A stretch of DNA of 64,000 nucleotides from positions 62,001 through 126,000 of the forward strand of contig NZ_WJXB01000010.1 in assembly GCF_009664975.1 (NCBI RefSeq). The letters run 5' to 3'. A program made the translations under genes and the position numbers. The stretch is from Paenibacillus monticola. GTDB lineage: Bacteria > Bacillota > Bacilli > Paenibacillales > Paenibacillaceae. Below, piece by piece: positions 8,816-17,852 of this stretch (within the stretch, counting starts at the first letter, position 1; each line of letters opens with the position of its first letter). Under the pieces are notes generated by a model. That model searched no databases and was not told the DNA's origin. It worked only from the letters and a program-made list of their open reading frames with translations.

Positions 8816-10099
8816 TTAATTGGCCAAATCTAACGGACCCATTACGGGTACCTTCCGACTGATGTGTGCGCCGAGCTTCTGAAACAGCTTCTCGATACCT
8901 TCATATCCACGATCAATATGATGCGCCTGCTCCACGACCGTCGTTCCCTGGGCAGCGAGTCCAGCAATCACTAACGCCGCTCCAGCCCGTAAATCAGTAG
9001 CTTCGACCGTAGCACCATAAAGTCTTTGTACGCCGCGAATGAACGCACGGTTCAGATCAATGGAGATATCCGCACCCATCCGGGCCATCTCCTCCACATG
9101 CTTGAAGCGTCCCTCGAATACCGTCTCCTTGATTACACTAAATCCATCGGCCAGCGACAGTAATACCATAACCTGAGATTGCAAATCTGTGGGAAACGAG
9201 GGGTACGGAGAGGTAACAATTCTCTCGACTGCACGAGGACGTCCCATACAGCTGATATTAATTATATCATTGCATACTGTAATTTGAACACCTGCGCGCC
9301 TCAGCACATGAATGAGGGAAGTCAAATGTCCGGCATTGGTGTGTGTCAAAGTCACATTACCTCGCGTTGCCGCGGCAGCGATCATCACTGTTCCGGCCAC
9401 AATCCGGTCAGGTATCACCTCGTATGTGCAAGGATAAAGTTTCTTCACACCTTGAATCGTAATCGTATCGGTACCTGCCCCGATAATCTGAGCACCCATT
9501 TTATTCAAAAAATTCTGCAAATCCTGGATCTCCGGTTCTCTGGCCGCACCCGATATCGTTGTACAACCTTCAGCCATGGCCGCAGCCATCATGATATTTT
9601 CCGTCGCGCCTACACTCGGGTAGTCTAAATGAATATCACAACCCAACAGTTTAGCAGCGCGACAGGAAATCCGACCGTTACTCTCCTGGATCTCTGCTCC
9701 GAGCGCCTGCAGGCCCTGCAAATGAAGATCAATTTTGCGTTCACCGATTGCACAGCCTCCTGGCTGATAAATCGTTACCTCGCCAAATCTGGATAACAAC
9801 GGTCCCATCAGAAAAATAGAGGATCTCATCTGTCGCATCAGATCCTCAGGAACATGAGAAGTACCCACAGATGACGTATCTATCGTCACCGTTTCCTCTT
9901 CATGCGCGCTTGTACAACCCAAACGACCCAAAATATCCAGCATGGTCTCGATGTCCAGCAGCTTCGGCACATTGTGCAGTGAGTGAACTCCTTCGGCCAG
10001 CAGACTTGCCGCTAGAATTGGCAACGCCGCATTTTTTGCTCCATGGATACGTATGGTGCCTGACAAGGGACTTCCACCCTCAATCACCAATTTGTCCAA
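8816..10099 (-). CDS. murA: UDP-N-acetylglucosamine 1-carboxyvinyltransferase MurA
   Basis: 427 residues. First committed step of peptidoglycan synthesis: transfers enolpyruvate from PEP to UDP-GlcNAc. The catalytic Cys is at about 116 in G-G-C-A-I-G-E-R, with K-N-A-A at 22-25 binding substrate. I place the start at the TTG at 10099, giving M-D-K-L-V-I-E-G-G: GGAGGTGA lies just before it. A GTG frame start at 10126 would put that ribosome site inside the gene. It occupies the slot where B. subtilis has murB. Confidence 0.95.
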   Translation of the reverse strand: MDKLVIEGGSPLSGTIRIHGAKNAALPILAASLLAEGVHSLHNVPKLLDIETMLDILGRLGCTSAHEEETVTIDTSSVGTSHVPEDLMRQMRSSIFLMGPLLSRFGEVTIYQPGGCAIGERKIDLHLQGLQALGAEIQESNGRISCRAAKLLGCDIHLDYPSVGATENIMMAAAMAEGCTTISGAAREPEIQDLQNFLNKMGAQIIGAGTDTITIQGVKKLYPCTYEVIPDRIVAGTVMIAAAATRGNVTLTHTNAGHLTSLIHVLRRAGVQITVCNDIINISCMGRPRAVERIVTSPYPSFPTDLQSQVMVLLSLADGFSVIKETVFEGRFKHVEEMARMGADISIDLNRAFIRGVQRLYGATVEATDLRAGAALVIAGLAAQGTTVVEQAHHIDRGYEGIEKLFQKLGAHISRKVPVMGPLDLAN

Positions 10100-10168
10100 T
10101 GTATCACCTCCGAGATTACCGCTCACCCACCACGAACACTTCTTAGTGCGATCTGGGTGATTGTCACG

Positions 10169-10186
10169 ATTATAGGATTATCCTAT
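10169..10186 (-). promoter_or_regulatory. Palindrome overlapping a -10 element upstream of murA
   Basis: ATAGGAT-T-ATCCTAT (10172-10186) is a perfect 15-bp palindrome. On the minus strand it overlaps TATAAT (10169-10174), about 70 bp before the murA start. No good -35 is visible. It may be an operator for a repressor, or chance symmetry. Confidence 0.35.
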
Positions 10187-10254
10187 GTTCGTTCCCTCGG
10201 GTGTGTGACAGCAGCTACCAATAGGACGAGTAGACGAGGTGCAACACAGCTGAC

Positions 10255-11376
10255 TTATGAATTCTTTGTCTTCTTCCCTGCAAGCCTCCGCAGCTCATGT
10301 ACAACCACTGCAGCCGAATCCCTTTTGCCAAGACTTAGGGAAGCCACTGACATTTTACGGTGCACGGCTTCTACTCCAATGATCTGTTGAATGGCTTCAA
10401 ACATGGCTTGCCCTGTCAAATCCTTCTCCAGCAGCACTACAGCAGCACCACTGCGTTCCAGCTGTCTTGCGTTCACTTCCTGGTGATTGTTCGTCACATT
10501 AGGGGAAGGAATGAGCACGGAAGGGATACCTAAAGCTGTAATCTCAGCGAGAAAGGAAGCACCCGCCCGGTTCACGATCAGAGAAGTACAAGCCAGGACC
10601 TCCGGCATATTATGAATATAGGGTAGAACATGAATCCAATTCGGAAGTTCACCCAGCGTTTGACTCACTTCCTTGCGAGTGGCTTCGAAATAAGCATCGC
10701 CCGTTACATAAACATAATGAACTCCTTTACCCTTACCCAAAAAAGGAACCATCTCAATCATCGCGTTATTGATAGCCTTCGCTCCACCGCTGCCGCCGAC
10801 GATCAGCACAATAGTGCTGCCTTCTGGTATCCCTAATGAAGCAAATCCCTTTTGTGGACTTGCTGTAGCTACGGTAGTAGCGCGAGGGTTACCGGTATAA
10901 ATGACATGTTTACAAGCCGGAAAAGCGGACTCCATTCCTTCAAAGCTCACAGCCACTGTATCTGCGTACCGGCTGAGAAAGCGATTCGTCAAGCCTGGAA
11001 CTGCATTCTGCTCATGGATCAAGGTTGGAATGCCCAGACGTGAGGCTGCGTAGACAACTGGACCGCATACATATCCACCCGTACCGATAACAACATCGGG
11101 TTTGAACTCTTTTAACATTATTTTTGAAGCCTTAACTCCTTTTAGGAAACGCATCACCGTCTTCACATTGTCCATGGACAGCTTCCGCCGAAAGCCGGTA
11201 ATGTCGATAGACTTGAACGGGAGATTCTCCTGGGGAACAAGCTTGCTCTCAAGCCCACGTGATCCTCCAATGTACAGAAAGGCTGTGTCACCCTCTTCGG
11301 CTTCCAACTGTCTAGCTACGGCTACCGCAGGATAAATATGTCCACCCGTGCCTCCACCGCTTAATACTATACGCAT
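10255..11376 (-). CDS. murG: MurG, lipid II-forming N-acetylglucosaminyltransferase
   Basis: 373 residues. Adds GlcNAc to lipid I on the inner membrane face to make lipid II. The N-terminal glycine loop S-G-G-G-T-G-G-H-I-Y-P and the second G-G-S-G-G-A motif (about 190) are intact, as is H-E-Q-N near 125. I prefer the ATG at 11376 (M-R-I-V-L-S-G-G-G), preceded by GAGGTG, over the GTG at 11385; either start is tightly coupled to the end of spoVE. Confidence 0.96.
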   Translation of the reverse strand: MRIVLSGGGTGGHIYPAVAVARQLEAEEGDTAFLYIGGSRGLESKLVPQENLPFKSIDITGFRRKLSMDNVKTVMRFLKGVKASKIMLKEFKPDVVIGTGGYVCGPVVYAASRLGIPTLIHEQNAVPGLTNRFLSRYADTVAVSFEGMESAFPACKHVIYTGNPRATTVATASPQKGFASLGIPEGSTIVLIVGGSGGAKAINNAMIEMVPFLGKGKGVHYVYVTGDAYFEATRKEVSQTLGELPNWIHVLPYIHNMPEVLACTSLIVNRAGASFLAEITALGIPSVLIPSPNVTNNHQEVNARQLERSGAAVVLLEKDLTGQAMFEAIQQIIGVEAVHRKMSVASLSLGKRDSAAVVVHELRRLAGKKTKNS

Positions 11377-11381
11377 CTCTT

Positions 11382-12479
11382 TCACCTCGCATAACGGGAT
11401 AAGTTCAATAGAATGCCGAGCGCCGTGAGCATCAGGGTCAGCGATGAGCCCCCATAGCTGATCAGAGGCAGCGTAATGCCAGTAACCGGCATCAGACCGA
11501 TAACAACGCCTATATTGATAATGACTTGAACAGCCACCATACAGACGATGCCTACGGCCAGATAGCTTCCAAACCGGTCAGGCAGGCTCATCGCTACCTT
11601 CATCCCACGCCAGATCAGGATCAGAAATAGGATCAGCACCGCTAATCCACCGATAAACCCCAGCTCCTCGGCCAATATGGAAAAAATAAAATCAGTCTGC
11701 GGCTCGGGTACATAACTGTACTTTTGCCGGCTCATACCCAGTCCCAGGCCGCCGAGACCACCCGGGCCGATTGCATATAAGGATTGAATAATCTGATAGC
11801 CTGCGCCAAGCGGGTCCGACCAGGGATCAAGAAAAGCTGTAATCCGCTGCAAACGATAAGGTGCTGCCGCAATCAGCGCAGCGAAGCCAGCGATGCCCGC
11901 TACAGCAAGCGAGAGCAGATGCTTCATGCTGGCCCCTGCCGTAAAGATCATCATCAAAGCAGCGCCAAACATAACGGTGCCCGTGCCTAGATCCGGTTGG
12001 AGCATGATCAGCGCAAAAGCAGAACCTATTAACGCTAGGGGAGGAAGCAACCCGCGAGTGAAGGAGGAAATATCATAATCCTCACGCCCCAGCCAATTAG
12101 CCAGGAAGAGGATCATCCCCATCTTCATGAACTCGGAAGGCTGAATTCCGAAGGAGCTGATCCCAAGCCAGCTGCGCGCACCTCCGCGCACGACACCAAT
12201 GCCCGGAATGAGCACCATAACAAGCAGAATGAAGCAGACCATCAGCGCTGGCTTCGCCAGAACCTTCAGGCGTCGGTATTCGGTGTTCGCGGTGATGAAC
12301 ATCGCGATCAATCCCAGACCGGCAAATAAAAGCTGTCTTTTCACAAAATAAAACGAATCTCCATAATTGCGGAAGCCCAGAACGGACCCGGCGCTGTATA
12401 CCATCACCATCCCAATAGTCAGCAAAGATAGAATAGGAATCAGCAGCCAAATATCGGGCGCATGACGAGATTTGTTCAT
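11382..12479 (-). CDS. spoVE: SpoVE/FtsW-type lipid II polymerase (SEDS family)
   Basis: 365 residues with about ten membrane helices. SEDS hallmarks include the G-A-R-S-W-L segment, the Q-P-D-L-G-T loop and the conserved I-S-Y-G-G-S-S near the C terminus. SEDS proteins polymerise glycan strands with a partner class B PBP, here probably SpoVD or PbpB from the same cluster. Position between murD and murG matches B. subtilis spoVE, needed for spore cortex; it may also serve as the vegetative FtsW, which I cannot decide. ATG at 12479 is chosen because AGAGGTG lies 8 bases upstream. Confidence 0.9.
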   Translation of the reverse strand: MNKSRHAPDIWLLIPILSLLTIGMVMVYSAGSVLGFRNYGDSFYFVKRQLLFAGLGLIAMFITANTEYRRLKVLAKPALMVCFILLVMVLIPGIGVVRGGARSWLGISSFGIQPSEFMKMGMILFLANWLGREDYDISSFTRGLLPPLALIGSAFALIMLQPDLGTGTVMFGAALMMIFTAGASMKHLLSLAVAGIAGFAALIAAAPYRLQRITAFLDPWSDPLGAGYQIIQSLYAIGPGGLGGLGLGMSRQKYSYVPEPQTDFIFSILAEELGFIGGLAVLILFLILIWRGMKVAMSLPDRFGSYLAVGIVCMVAVQVIINIGVVIGLMPVTGITLPLISYGGSSLTLMLTALGILLNLSRYAR

Positions 12480-12528
12480 CAGGAGCACACCTCTTGCATC
12501 CGTAGTAGGGGCTTATCCACCCCCCTAC

Positions 12529-13950
12529 TTAAAGGTTATGCACCGCCTCTTTAAAAATACGCCCGCGCTCCTCATAGGATGTAAACATATCCCAACTGGC
12601 ACAGGCAGGAGACAGGAGAACAACGTCTCCCGCTTCCGCCAAAGCGGAAGCCTCCCGCACAGCCTGCTGCAGCACGGCGGCGGCGCTTTCCCCAGTATCG
12701 ACGGAGATAATATGCTTTAATCCTGCAAGCGTTGCTACCTTGATAAGCTTGTCCTTTGTCTGTCCCATCGCCACCAGGGCTTTGACGTGCCCGCTCAGGA
12801 CAGGCAGCAGCTCCATATAATCGGAGCCACGGTCCAATCCACCGGCAATCAGCACAACCGGCTGACGAAATGAAGTCAGCGCCATCGTAGTCGCTTTGGA
12901 GTTGGTGGCTTTGGAATTGTTGAAATAAGCGGCTCCACCCTTATCGGCTACATACTCCAGACGATGCTCCACACCGCGGAAAGAAGACAATGATTCTGCC
13001 AGCAGCGCAGGATCTGCTCCGGCGGCAATAGCAACTCCACAGGCCGCCAGTGCATTCTCAATATTAAAGCGGCCGGGAAGGCCAATGGAATCTACAGCTG
13101 CAATTACAGTTTCTCCTTCTGCATAATCACGGTAGATAATCTCACGTTTCAGGTCGTCATCTGTATCCGGTACAAAGGAAGGACGGACAAAGACACCCTG
13201 AACCAGCTCCTCGGTCATCGAGAAGGGCAGAATGTTTGCTTTTACATAGGGTACAAGCTCCCGGCAAAAAGGATCATCCCAGTTTAGTACAGCCGTATCA
13301 GTTGCTGTTTGATTGGCGAACAGTTTTGCTTTGGAAGCAACATAATCCTGCATATCCCCATGATAATCAAGATGCGTCTCAGCGACATTTAGCAGACAGG
13401 CTACCTTGGGACGGAACGTCTCCGTCCCTTTGAGCTGGAAGCTGCTAAGCTCGACGACCATCCAATTGTCCTCCGAGGCCTCCTGTGCGGCCTGACAGAG
13501 CGGCGTACCGATGTTCCCGGCTACTATTGGCTTCATACCCACAGCGTCCAGCATACGGCCTACCCAGGTCGTTGTAGTCGTTTTGCCATTGGAGCCGGTA
13601 ATGCCGATCATCGGCGCAGCGCAAAGACGGTAAGCCACCTCAACCTCTGTTACCACCTCAATTCCAAGCTTAAGGGCATCTTGGACAGGAGGTACGGAAT
13701 AAGGAATACCCGGATTCTTAACCACAAGTTTTACACCTTCATGGATTAATCCAGCGGGATGCCCTCCACATATAACAGAAATTCCCAAAGATTCCAGTTC
13801 GGAAGCTTCGGGACTTTGTTCTCTTTCCTTTTTATCATTAACCGTAACTATGGCGCCGCGTTCGTGCAGCACCTTAGCGACCTGGACTCCACTCTTGGCA
13901 AGCCCCAGAACAACAACCTCTTCACCACGATACATATCTGGATGTTTCAT
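12529..13950 (-). CDS. murD: UDP-N-acetylmuramoylalanine--D-glutamate ligase MurD
   Basis: 473 residues. Adds D-Glu to UDP-MurNAc-L-Ala using ATP. N-terminal nucleotide-sugar domain (V-V-V-L-G-L-A-K-S-G), central ATPase with the P-loop G-S-N-G-K-T-T-T (about 118-125) and the Mur-ligase H-L-D-Y-H-G motif (about 193), then the C-terminal domain with N-N-S-K-A-T-N. It follows mraY by 3 bp and is translationally close to it. Confidence 0.97.
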   Translation of the reverse strand: MKHPDMYRGEEVVVLGLAKSGVQVAKVLHERGAIVTVNDKKEREQSPEASELESLGISVICGGHPAGLIHEGVKLVVKNPGIPYSVPPVQDALKLGIEVVTEVEVAYRLCAAPMIGITGSNGKTTTTTWVGRMLDAVGMKPIVAGNIGTPLCQAAQEASEDNWMVVELSSFQLKGTETFRPKVACLLNVAETHLDYHGDMQDYVASKAKLFANQTATDTAVLNWDDPFCRELVPYVKANILPFSMTEELVQGVFVRPSFVPDTDDDLKREIIYRDYAEGETVIAAVDSIGLPGRFNIENALAACGVAIAAGADPALLAESLSSFRGVEHRLEYVADKGGAAYFNNSKATNSKATTMALTSFRQPVVLIAGGLDRGSDYMELLPVLSGHVKALVAMGQTKDKLIKVATLAGLKHIISVDTGESAAAVLQQAVREASALAEAGDVVLLSPACASWDMFTSYEERGRIFKEAVHNL

Positions 13951-13953
13951 TCT

Positions 13954-14919
13954 CTACAACCCCTTGCTGATATAAAGTCCAACGGCCGCCAGCACCAAGC
14001 TAACCGCCCAGAATGACACGACAACCCGCCACTCCGACCAACCGCCGAGTTCAAAATGGTGGTGAATCGGGCTCATTCTAAATATACGCTTACCGCGAGT
14101 CTTAAAGGAGGCTACCTGCAACACGACAGACAGCATCTCAATCACAAACACGCCTCCGATGATCACAAAAAGCAATTCACTCTTAGTCACAATGGCTATG
14201 GCTCCGATTGCACCGCCAATACCGAATGAACCTGTATCGCCCATGAATACCTTGGCTGGATAGGCATTGAATACCAAGAAGCCAAGTACAGCCCCGATCA
14301 TTGCCGCAGCGCATACACCAGCAGCAATAGAGGTTGCTTGCATCGCTACCACCGCATAAGCGGCTAAGGCAATCGCACTTGTACCGGACAACAATCCATC
14401 TACTCCATCGGTAAAATTAACCGCATTTGTGATAGCCATCATCATCACGATAATAAATGGATAATAGAACCAACCACCCCAATCAAAACTCATTGCTGTG
14501 CCCGGGATACTAATATTTGTACTATGCCCGGCAGAGATTAGAAGGCCGCACATTACGGCTCCAACCAGCAATTGGCCGAACAGCTTCTGCCTCGCTGTAA
14601 GCCCCAAAGAACGTTTGAACACGATTTTGATGTAATCATCCAGAAATCCGATCAATCCATAGCCCAGTGTAGCAACTAAAAGGACATAAAAATCGGTATT
14701 CACTACAGAAAATTTCAGATAAGACAATGTGAAAGCCACAATGATCACGATCCCGCCCATTGTAGGCGTTCCCGCCTTCTTCAAATGGGTTTGAGGTCCG
14801 TCTTCACGGACCTGCTGTCCGAATTTCATCCTGCGCAGAAGCGGAATGAAGAGCGGAGCGGCAATGACCGCAAGGATAAAGGATACAGCAATAGTCAGTA
14901 GAAGTAGTTGATAATCCAT
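13954..14919 (-). CDS. mraY: Phospho-N-acetylmuramoyl-pentapeptide transferase MraY
   Basis: 321 residues, about ten membrane helices. Transfers phospho-MurNAc-pentapeptide to undecaprenyl phosphate, making lipid I. Catalytic Asp residues lie in F-L-D-D-Y (about 93) and N-F-T-D-G-V-D-G-L (about 170), with the C-terminal H-H-H-F-E motif near 287. GGAGGGGGTG precedes the ATG. Confidence 0.98.
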   Translation of the reverse strand: MDYQLLLLTIAVSFILAVIAAPLFIPLLRRMKFGQQVREDGPQTHLKKAGTPTMGGIVIIVAFTLSYLKFSVVNTDFYVLLVATLGYGLIGFLDDYIKIVFKRSLGLTARQKLFGQLLVGAVMCGLLISAGHSTNISIPGTAMSFDWGGWFYYPFIIVMMMAITNAVNFTDGVDGLLSGTSAIALAAYAVVAMQATSIAAGVCAAAMIGAVLGFLVFNAYPAKVFMGDTGSFGIGGAIGAIAIVTKSELLFVIIGGVFVIEMLSVVLQVASFKTRGKRIFRMSPIHHHFELGGWSEWRVVVSFWAVSLVLAAVGLYISKGL

Positions 14920-14941
14920 GGGTTCACCCCCTCCATTATTT

Positions 14942-16348
14942 TCAAGTCTGATAATGAGTATTGAGATTGTTCAGGACTTCCTCCAGCTTCATCCCTCTGG
15001 ATGCTTTGAACAGGACGATATCCTTGGGTTTGCATATGTTCAGCAGGAGAGTAGTCAGGGCAGCTTTGTCGGTAAAAGAAAACACTCGCTCTTTGCCGAA
15101 TCGTTGCTTTGCGGTGGCAGCAATATTGCTGGCCAGTGTCCCGTAAGTAAAAACAAGATCAATCTCGGCAGGATCGAGATAGTGACCGATTCCTTGATGA
15201 AACTGAACTTCCTCCGGCCCGAGTTCCAGCATGTCCCCCAGTACAGCAATTTTGCTGCCGCTGCATTTCATGGACTGCAATACATCTATTGCAGCTTTCA
15301 TCGAGGTGGGACTGGCATTATAAGCATCATTCAGAAGCGTTAGCCCGGAAGCTGTCTGCATAACCTCAATCCGCATACCGGTCAACTTGAGTGTACTTAG
15401 ACCCACTTCAATGCTCTCCTCCGCAACCCCGAATTGACGGGCAACAGCCAGTGCAGCCAAACCATTAATTACGTTATGTCGGCCTGGCAATGGCAATGTA
15501 AAAGCATGCTCCTCATACAGATGTGACGTAAAGGTCATTCCTCCGCTATGAGACATCATTCCTGTTGGATAATCGTCGTTATCCGCATTTAGTCCAAAGC
15601 GAAAGGTCTGCATTCCCTCTGGCGCACGGAAGGAAGGCTCCAGCATGATCTCCGCCAACAGCGGTTCATCGCCATTGTAGATCAGCAGCCCTCCCGGCTT
15701 CAATCCTTCGGCGATTTCCAGTTTGGCGCGGGCAATTTCCTCGCGGGACCCAAGCTGCAATAGATGTGACTCGCCTACATTGGTAATTACAGCAACATCA
15801 GGCGGGGCCAAGGAAGCCAAGAGAGCAATTTCTCCCCGCGAGCTCATGCCCATTTCCAGTACGATAATTTCCGTATCCTCAGCCATAGCTAGTATCGTAA
15901 GCGGCAGACCAATATGATTGTTGAAATTCCCTTGTGTTTTGTGGACCACATATTGTCCTTGGAGTAGAGCTGTAACGATATCCTTGGTTGTCGTTTTGCC
16001 GTTGCTGCCCGTAATTGCGACAACATGTGGCGCGATTTCATTCAAATAAGCAGCGGACAGCTGCTGAAGTGCTGTCAGCGTATCTTCCACCACAATGACA
16101 GTGCCCTCTGGTGCGGGTCCCTTATTCCGTTGCCACAATGTACTGGCAGCTCCTGCAGCAAGAGCTGCAGCACTGTAATGATGGCCGTCAAAATTGTCCC
16201 CGGCTAGTGGAACAAACAAACAGGCGGGCGTAATCTTACGAGAGTCGGTAACGACTCCAGCAATCTTTGTATCTACAGCTCCGGCTTCGGAAGCAAGAAG
16301 TTCGCCCCCGCACATGGCAGCAATATTCCCCAGTGTTCTTGTAATCAA
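14942..16348 (-). CDS. murF: UDP-N-acetylmuramoyl-tripeptide--D-alanyl-D-alanine ligase MurF
   Basis: 468 residues. Adds D-Ala-D-Ala to the tripeptide precursor. The P-loop I-T-G-S-N-G-K-T-T-T (about 112-121), N-V-G-E-S-H-L and N-D-A-Y-N-A-S-P-T-S-M are diagnostic for MurF. The TTG start overlaps the murE stop (TTGA), giving translational coupling. Confidence 0.96.
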   Translation of the reverse strand: MITRTLGNIAAMCGGELLASEAGAVDTKIAGVVTDSRKITPACLFVPLAGDNFDGHHYSAAALAAGAASTLWQRNKGPAPEGTVIVVEDTLTALQQLSAAYLNEIAPHVVAITGSNGKTTTKDIVTALLQGQYVVHKTQGNFNNHIGLPLTILAMAEDTEIIVLEMGMSSRGEIALLASLAPPDVAVITNVGESHLLQLGSREEIARAKLEIAEGLKPGGLLIYNGDEPLLAEIMLEPSFRAPEGMQTFRFGLNADNDDYPTGMMSHSGGMTFTSHLYEEHAFTLPLPGRHNVINGLAALAVARQFGVAEESIEVGLSTLKLTGMRIEVMQTASGLTLLNDAYNASPTSMKAAIDVLQSMKCSGSKIAVLGDMLELGPEEVQFHQGIGHYLDPAEIDLVFTYGTLASNIAATAKQRFGKERVFSFTDKAALTTLLLNICKPKDIVLFKASRGMKLEEVLNNLNTHYQT

Positions 16349-17832
16349 TAGCTTCGGCCCCTTATAACTTCTTTAGCGACGACGCGGTCATCGAAATCAT
16401 GAACCACTCCGCCAATCAGTTGATAGGTCTCATGACCCTTCCCCGCAATCAATACTACATCGCCGGGGCTTGCCATTTCAATAGCTTTCCTGATCGCTTC
16501 CCGCCGGTCAGCAATCAATTCATACTGATCATGGGATACGCCATCTTCTTCTAATCCGGCTTCGATATCCCGCAAAATGAGCAGAGGATCTTCGGTGCGA
16601 GGATTATCGGAGGTTACAAATACCAAACTGCTGTATTTTGCAGCAATTTTACCCATCAATGGCCGTTTTGTGCGGTCACGGTCTCCGCCACAGCCAAATA
16701 CGGTAAGCACTCTGCCGACAGCAAACTCGCAAACCGTTCTCAGCACGTTCTCCAATCCGTCCGGCGTATGGGCGTAGTCTACGATGACTGCAAATTCCTG
16801 ACCGGCATCCACTGACTCCACCCGTCCTGATACACCAGCAACCGATTCTAAACTGGTTTTGATATCGGCGAGCGACACATCCTCCAATAGCGCAGCAGTT
16901 ATTGCGGCTAGCGCGTTATACACGTTGAACTTACCAACCATACGCAATGAAATGTCTGCTTCTCCTTTAAACGTACGGACATGGAAGAATGTTCCTTTTG
17001 CCGAAATCGATATTTGCGAGGCCCGGACATTGGCATCACTATCAATGCCGTATGTAATGACTTCAGCTGCCGTCTGGGTCGCAAAATAGGCACTGGCCTC
17101 ATCATCCGCATTAAGCACTGCATACTTGCGTTCTTCTTTCCAAGGAGAGATCACATTGCCCAGTTGAGAGAAGAATAGCCCTTTAACAGCACGATACTCC
17201 TCCATTGTATGATGATAATCCAAATGATCCTGGGATAGATTCGTAAATATTGCCGTGCGGAAATCAGTCCCTTTCACCCGTCCTTGTTGAATGGCGTGCG
17301 AGGAAACCTCCATCACACAGCACTGTACCCCTTTAGCAGCCATATCATGGAGTGAACGCTGCAGCTCTAGCGATTCCGGTGTTGTACCGGATGTAGGATA
17401 GTTCTGCCCGTCATAGCGCATTTCAATGGTGCCGATCAACCCTGTCTTTATATTCTGGTCTTGCATAATCTGTTCAATCAGATAAGTTGTTGTTGTTTTG
17501 CCGTTCGTACCTGTAACCCCAATCATTCTCATCTTGCTGCTTGGGGATCCAAAAAAGGCGTTTGACATAACGGACATGGCAAACCGGCTGTCATCCACCA
17601 CTATCTGAGGCAAAGTGGTCTCCAGCTTACGCTCACATACAATGGCAACAGCTCCGCTAGCGGCAGCCTGCGTTACATACTGGTGTCCGTCTACGGTGTG
17701 GCCTGGCAAACAGATAAATAGATCGCCCGGTTTTACTCGGCGGGAATCCGCCTGAAGATCAGTAATCTCTACGTCTCCATCTCCATACAGCTGCGCAGCT
17801 GCAAGACAAGCAGACAATTCGTTAACTTTCAT
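16345..17832 (-). CDS. murE: UDP-MurNAc-L-Ala-D-Glu--meso-diaminopimelate ligase MurE
   Basis: 495 residues. Adds the third stem-peptide residue. The P-loop is G-T-N-G-K-T-T-T, and the D-N-P-R-T-E motif (about 409) is the one linked to meso-diaminopimelate specificity, so the wall should be A1gamma type. The carbamylated-lysine region is present. GTGAGGG precedes the ATG. It lies 20 bp after spoVD. Confidence 0.97.
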   Translation of the reverse strand: MKVNELSACLAAAQLYGDGDVEITDLQADSRRVKPGDLFICLPGHTVDGHQYVTQAAASGAVAIVCERKLETTLPQIVVDDSRFAMSVMSNAFFGSPSSKMRMIGVTGTNGKTTTTYLIEQIMQDQNIKTGLIGTIEMRYDGQNYPTSGTTPESLELQRSLHDMAAKGVQCCVMEVSSHAIQQGRVKGTDFRTAIFTNLSQDHLDYHHTMEEYRAVKGLFFSQLGNVISPWKEERKYAVLNADDEASAYFATQTAAEVITYGIDSDANVRASQISISAKGTFFHVRTFKGEADISLRMVGKFNVYNALAAITAALLEDVSLADIKTSLESVAGVSGRVESVDAGQEFAVIVDYAHTPDGLENVLRTVCEFAVGRVLTVFGCGGDRDRTKRPLMGKIAAKYSSLVFVTSDNPRTEDPLLILRDIEAGLEEDGVSHDQYELIADRREAIRKAIEMASPGDVVLIAGKGHETYQLIGGVVHDFDDRVVAKEVIRGRSY

Positions 17833-17852
17833 AGTAATCCCTCACTCTGCTA

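Noticed and set aside
10157..10390. 77-residue plus-strand frame near murG/murA
   Set aside because: Shadow of murG and its flank; no family resemblance.
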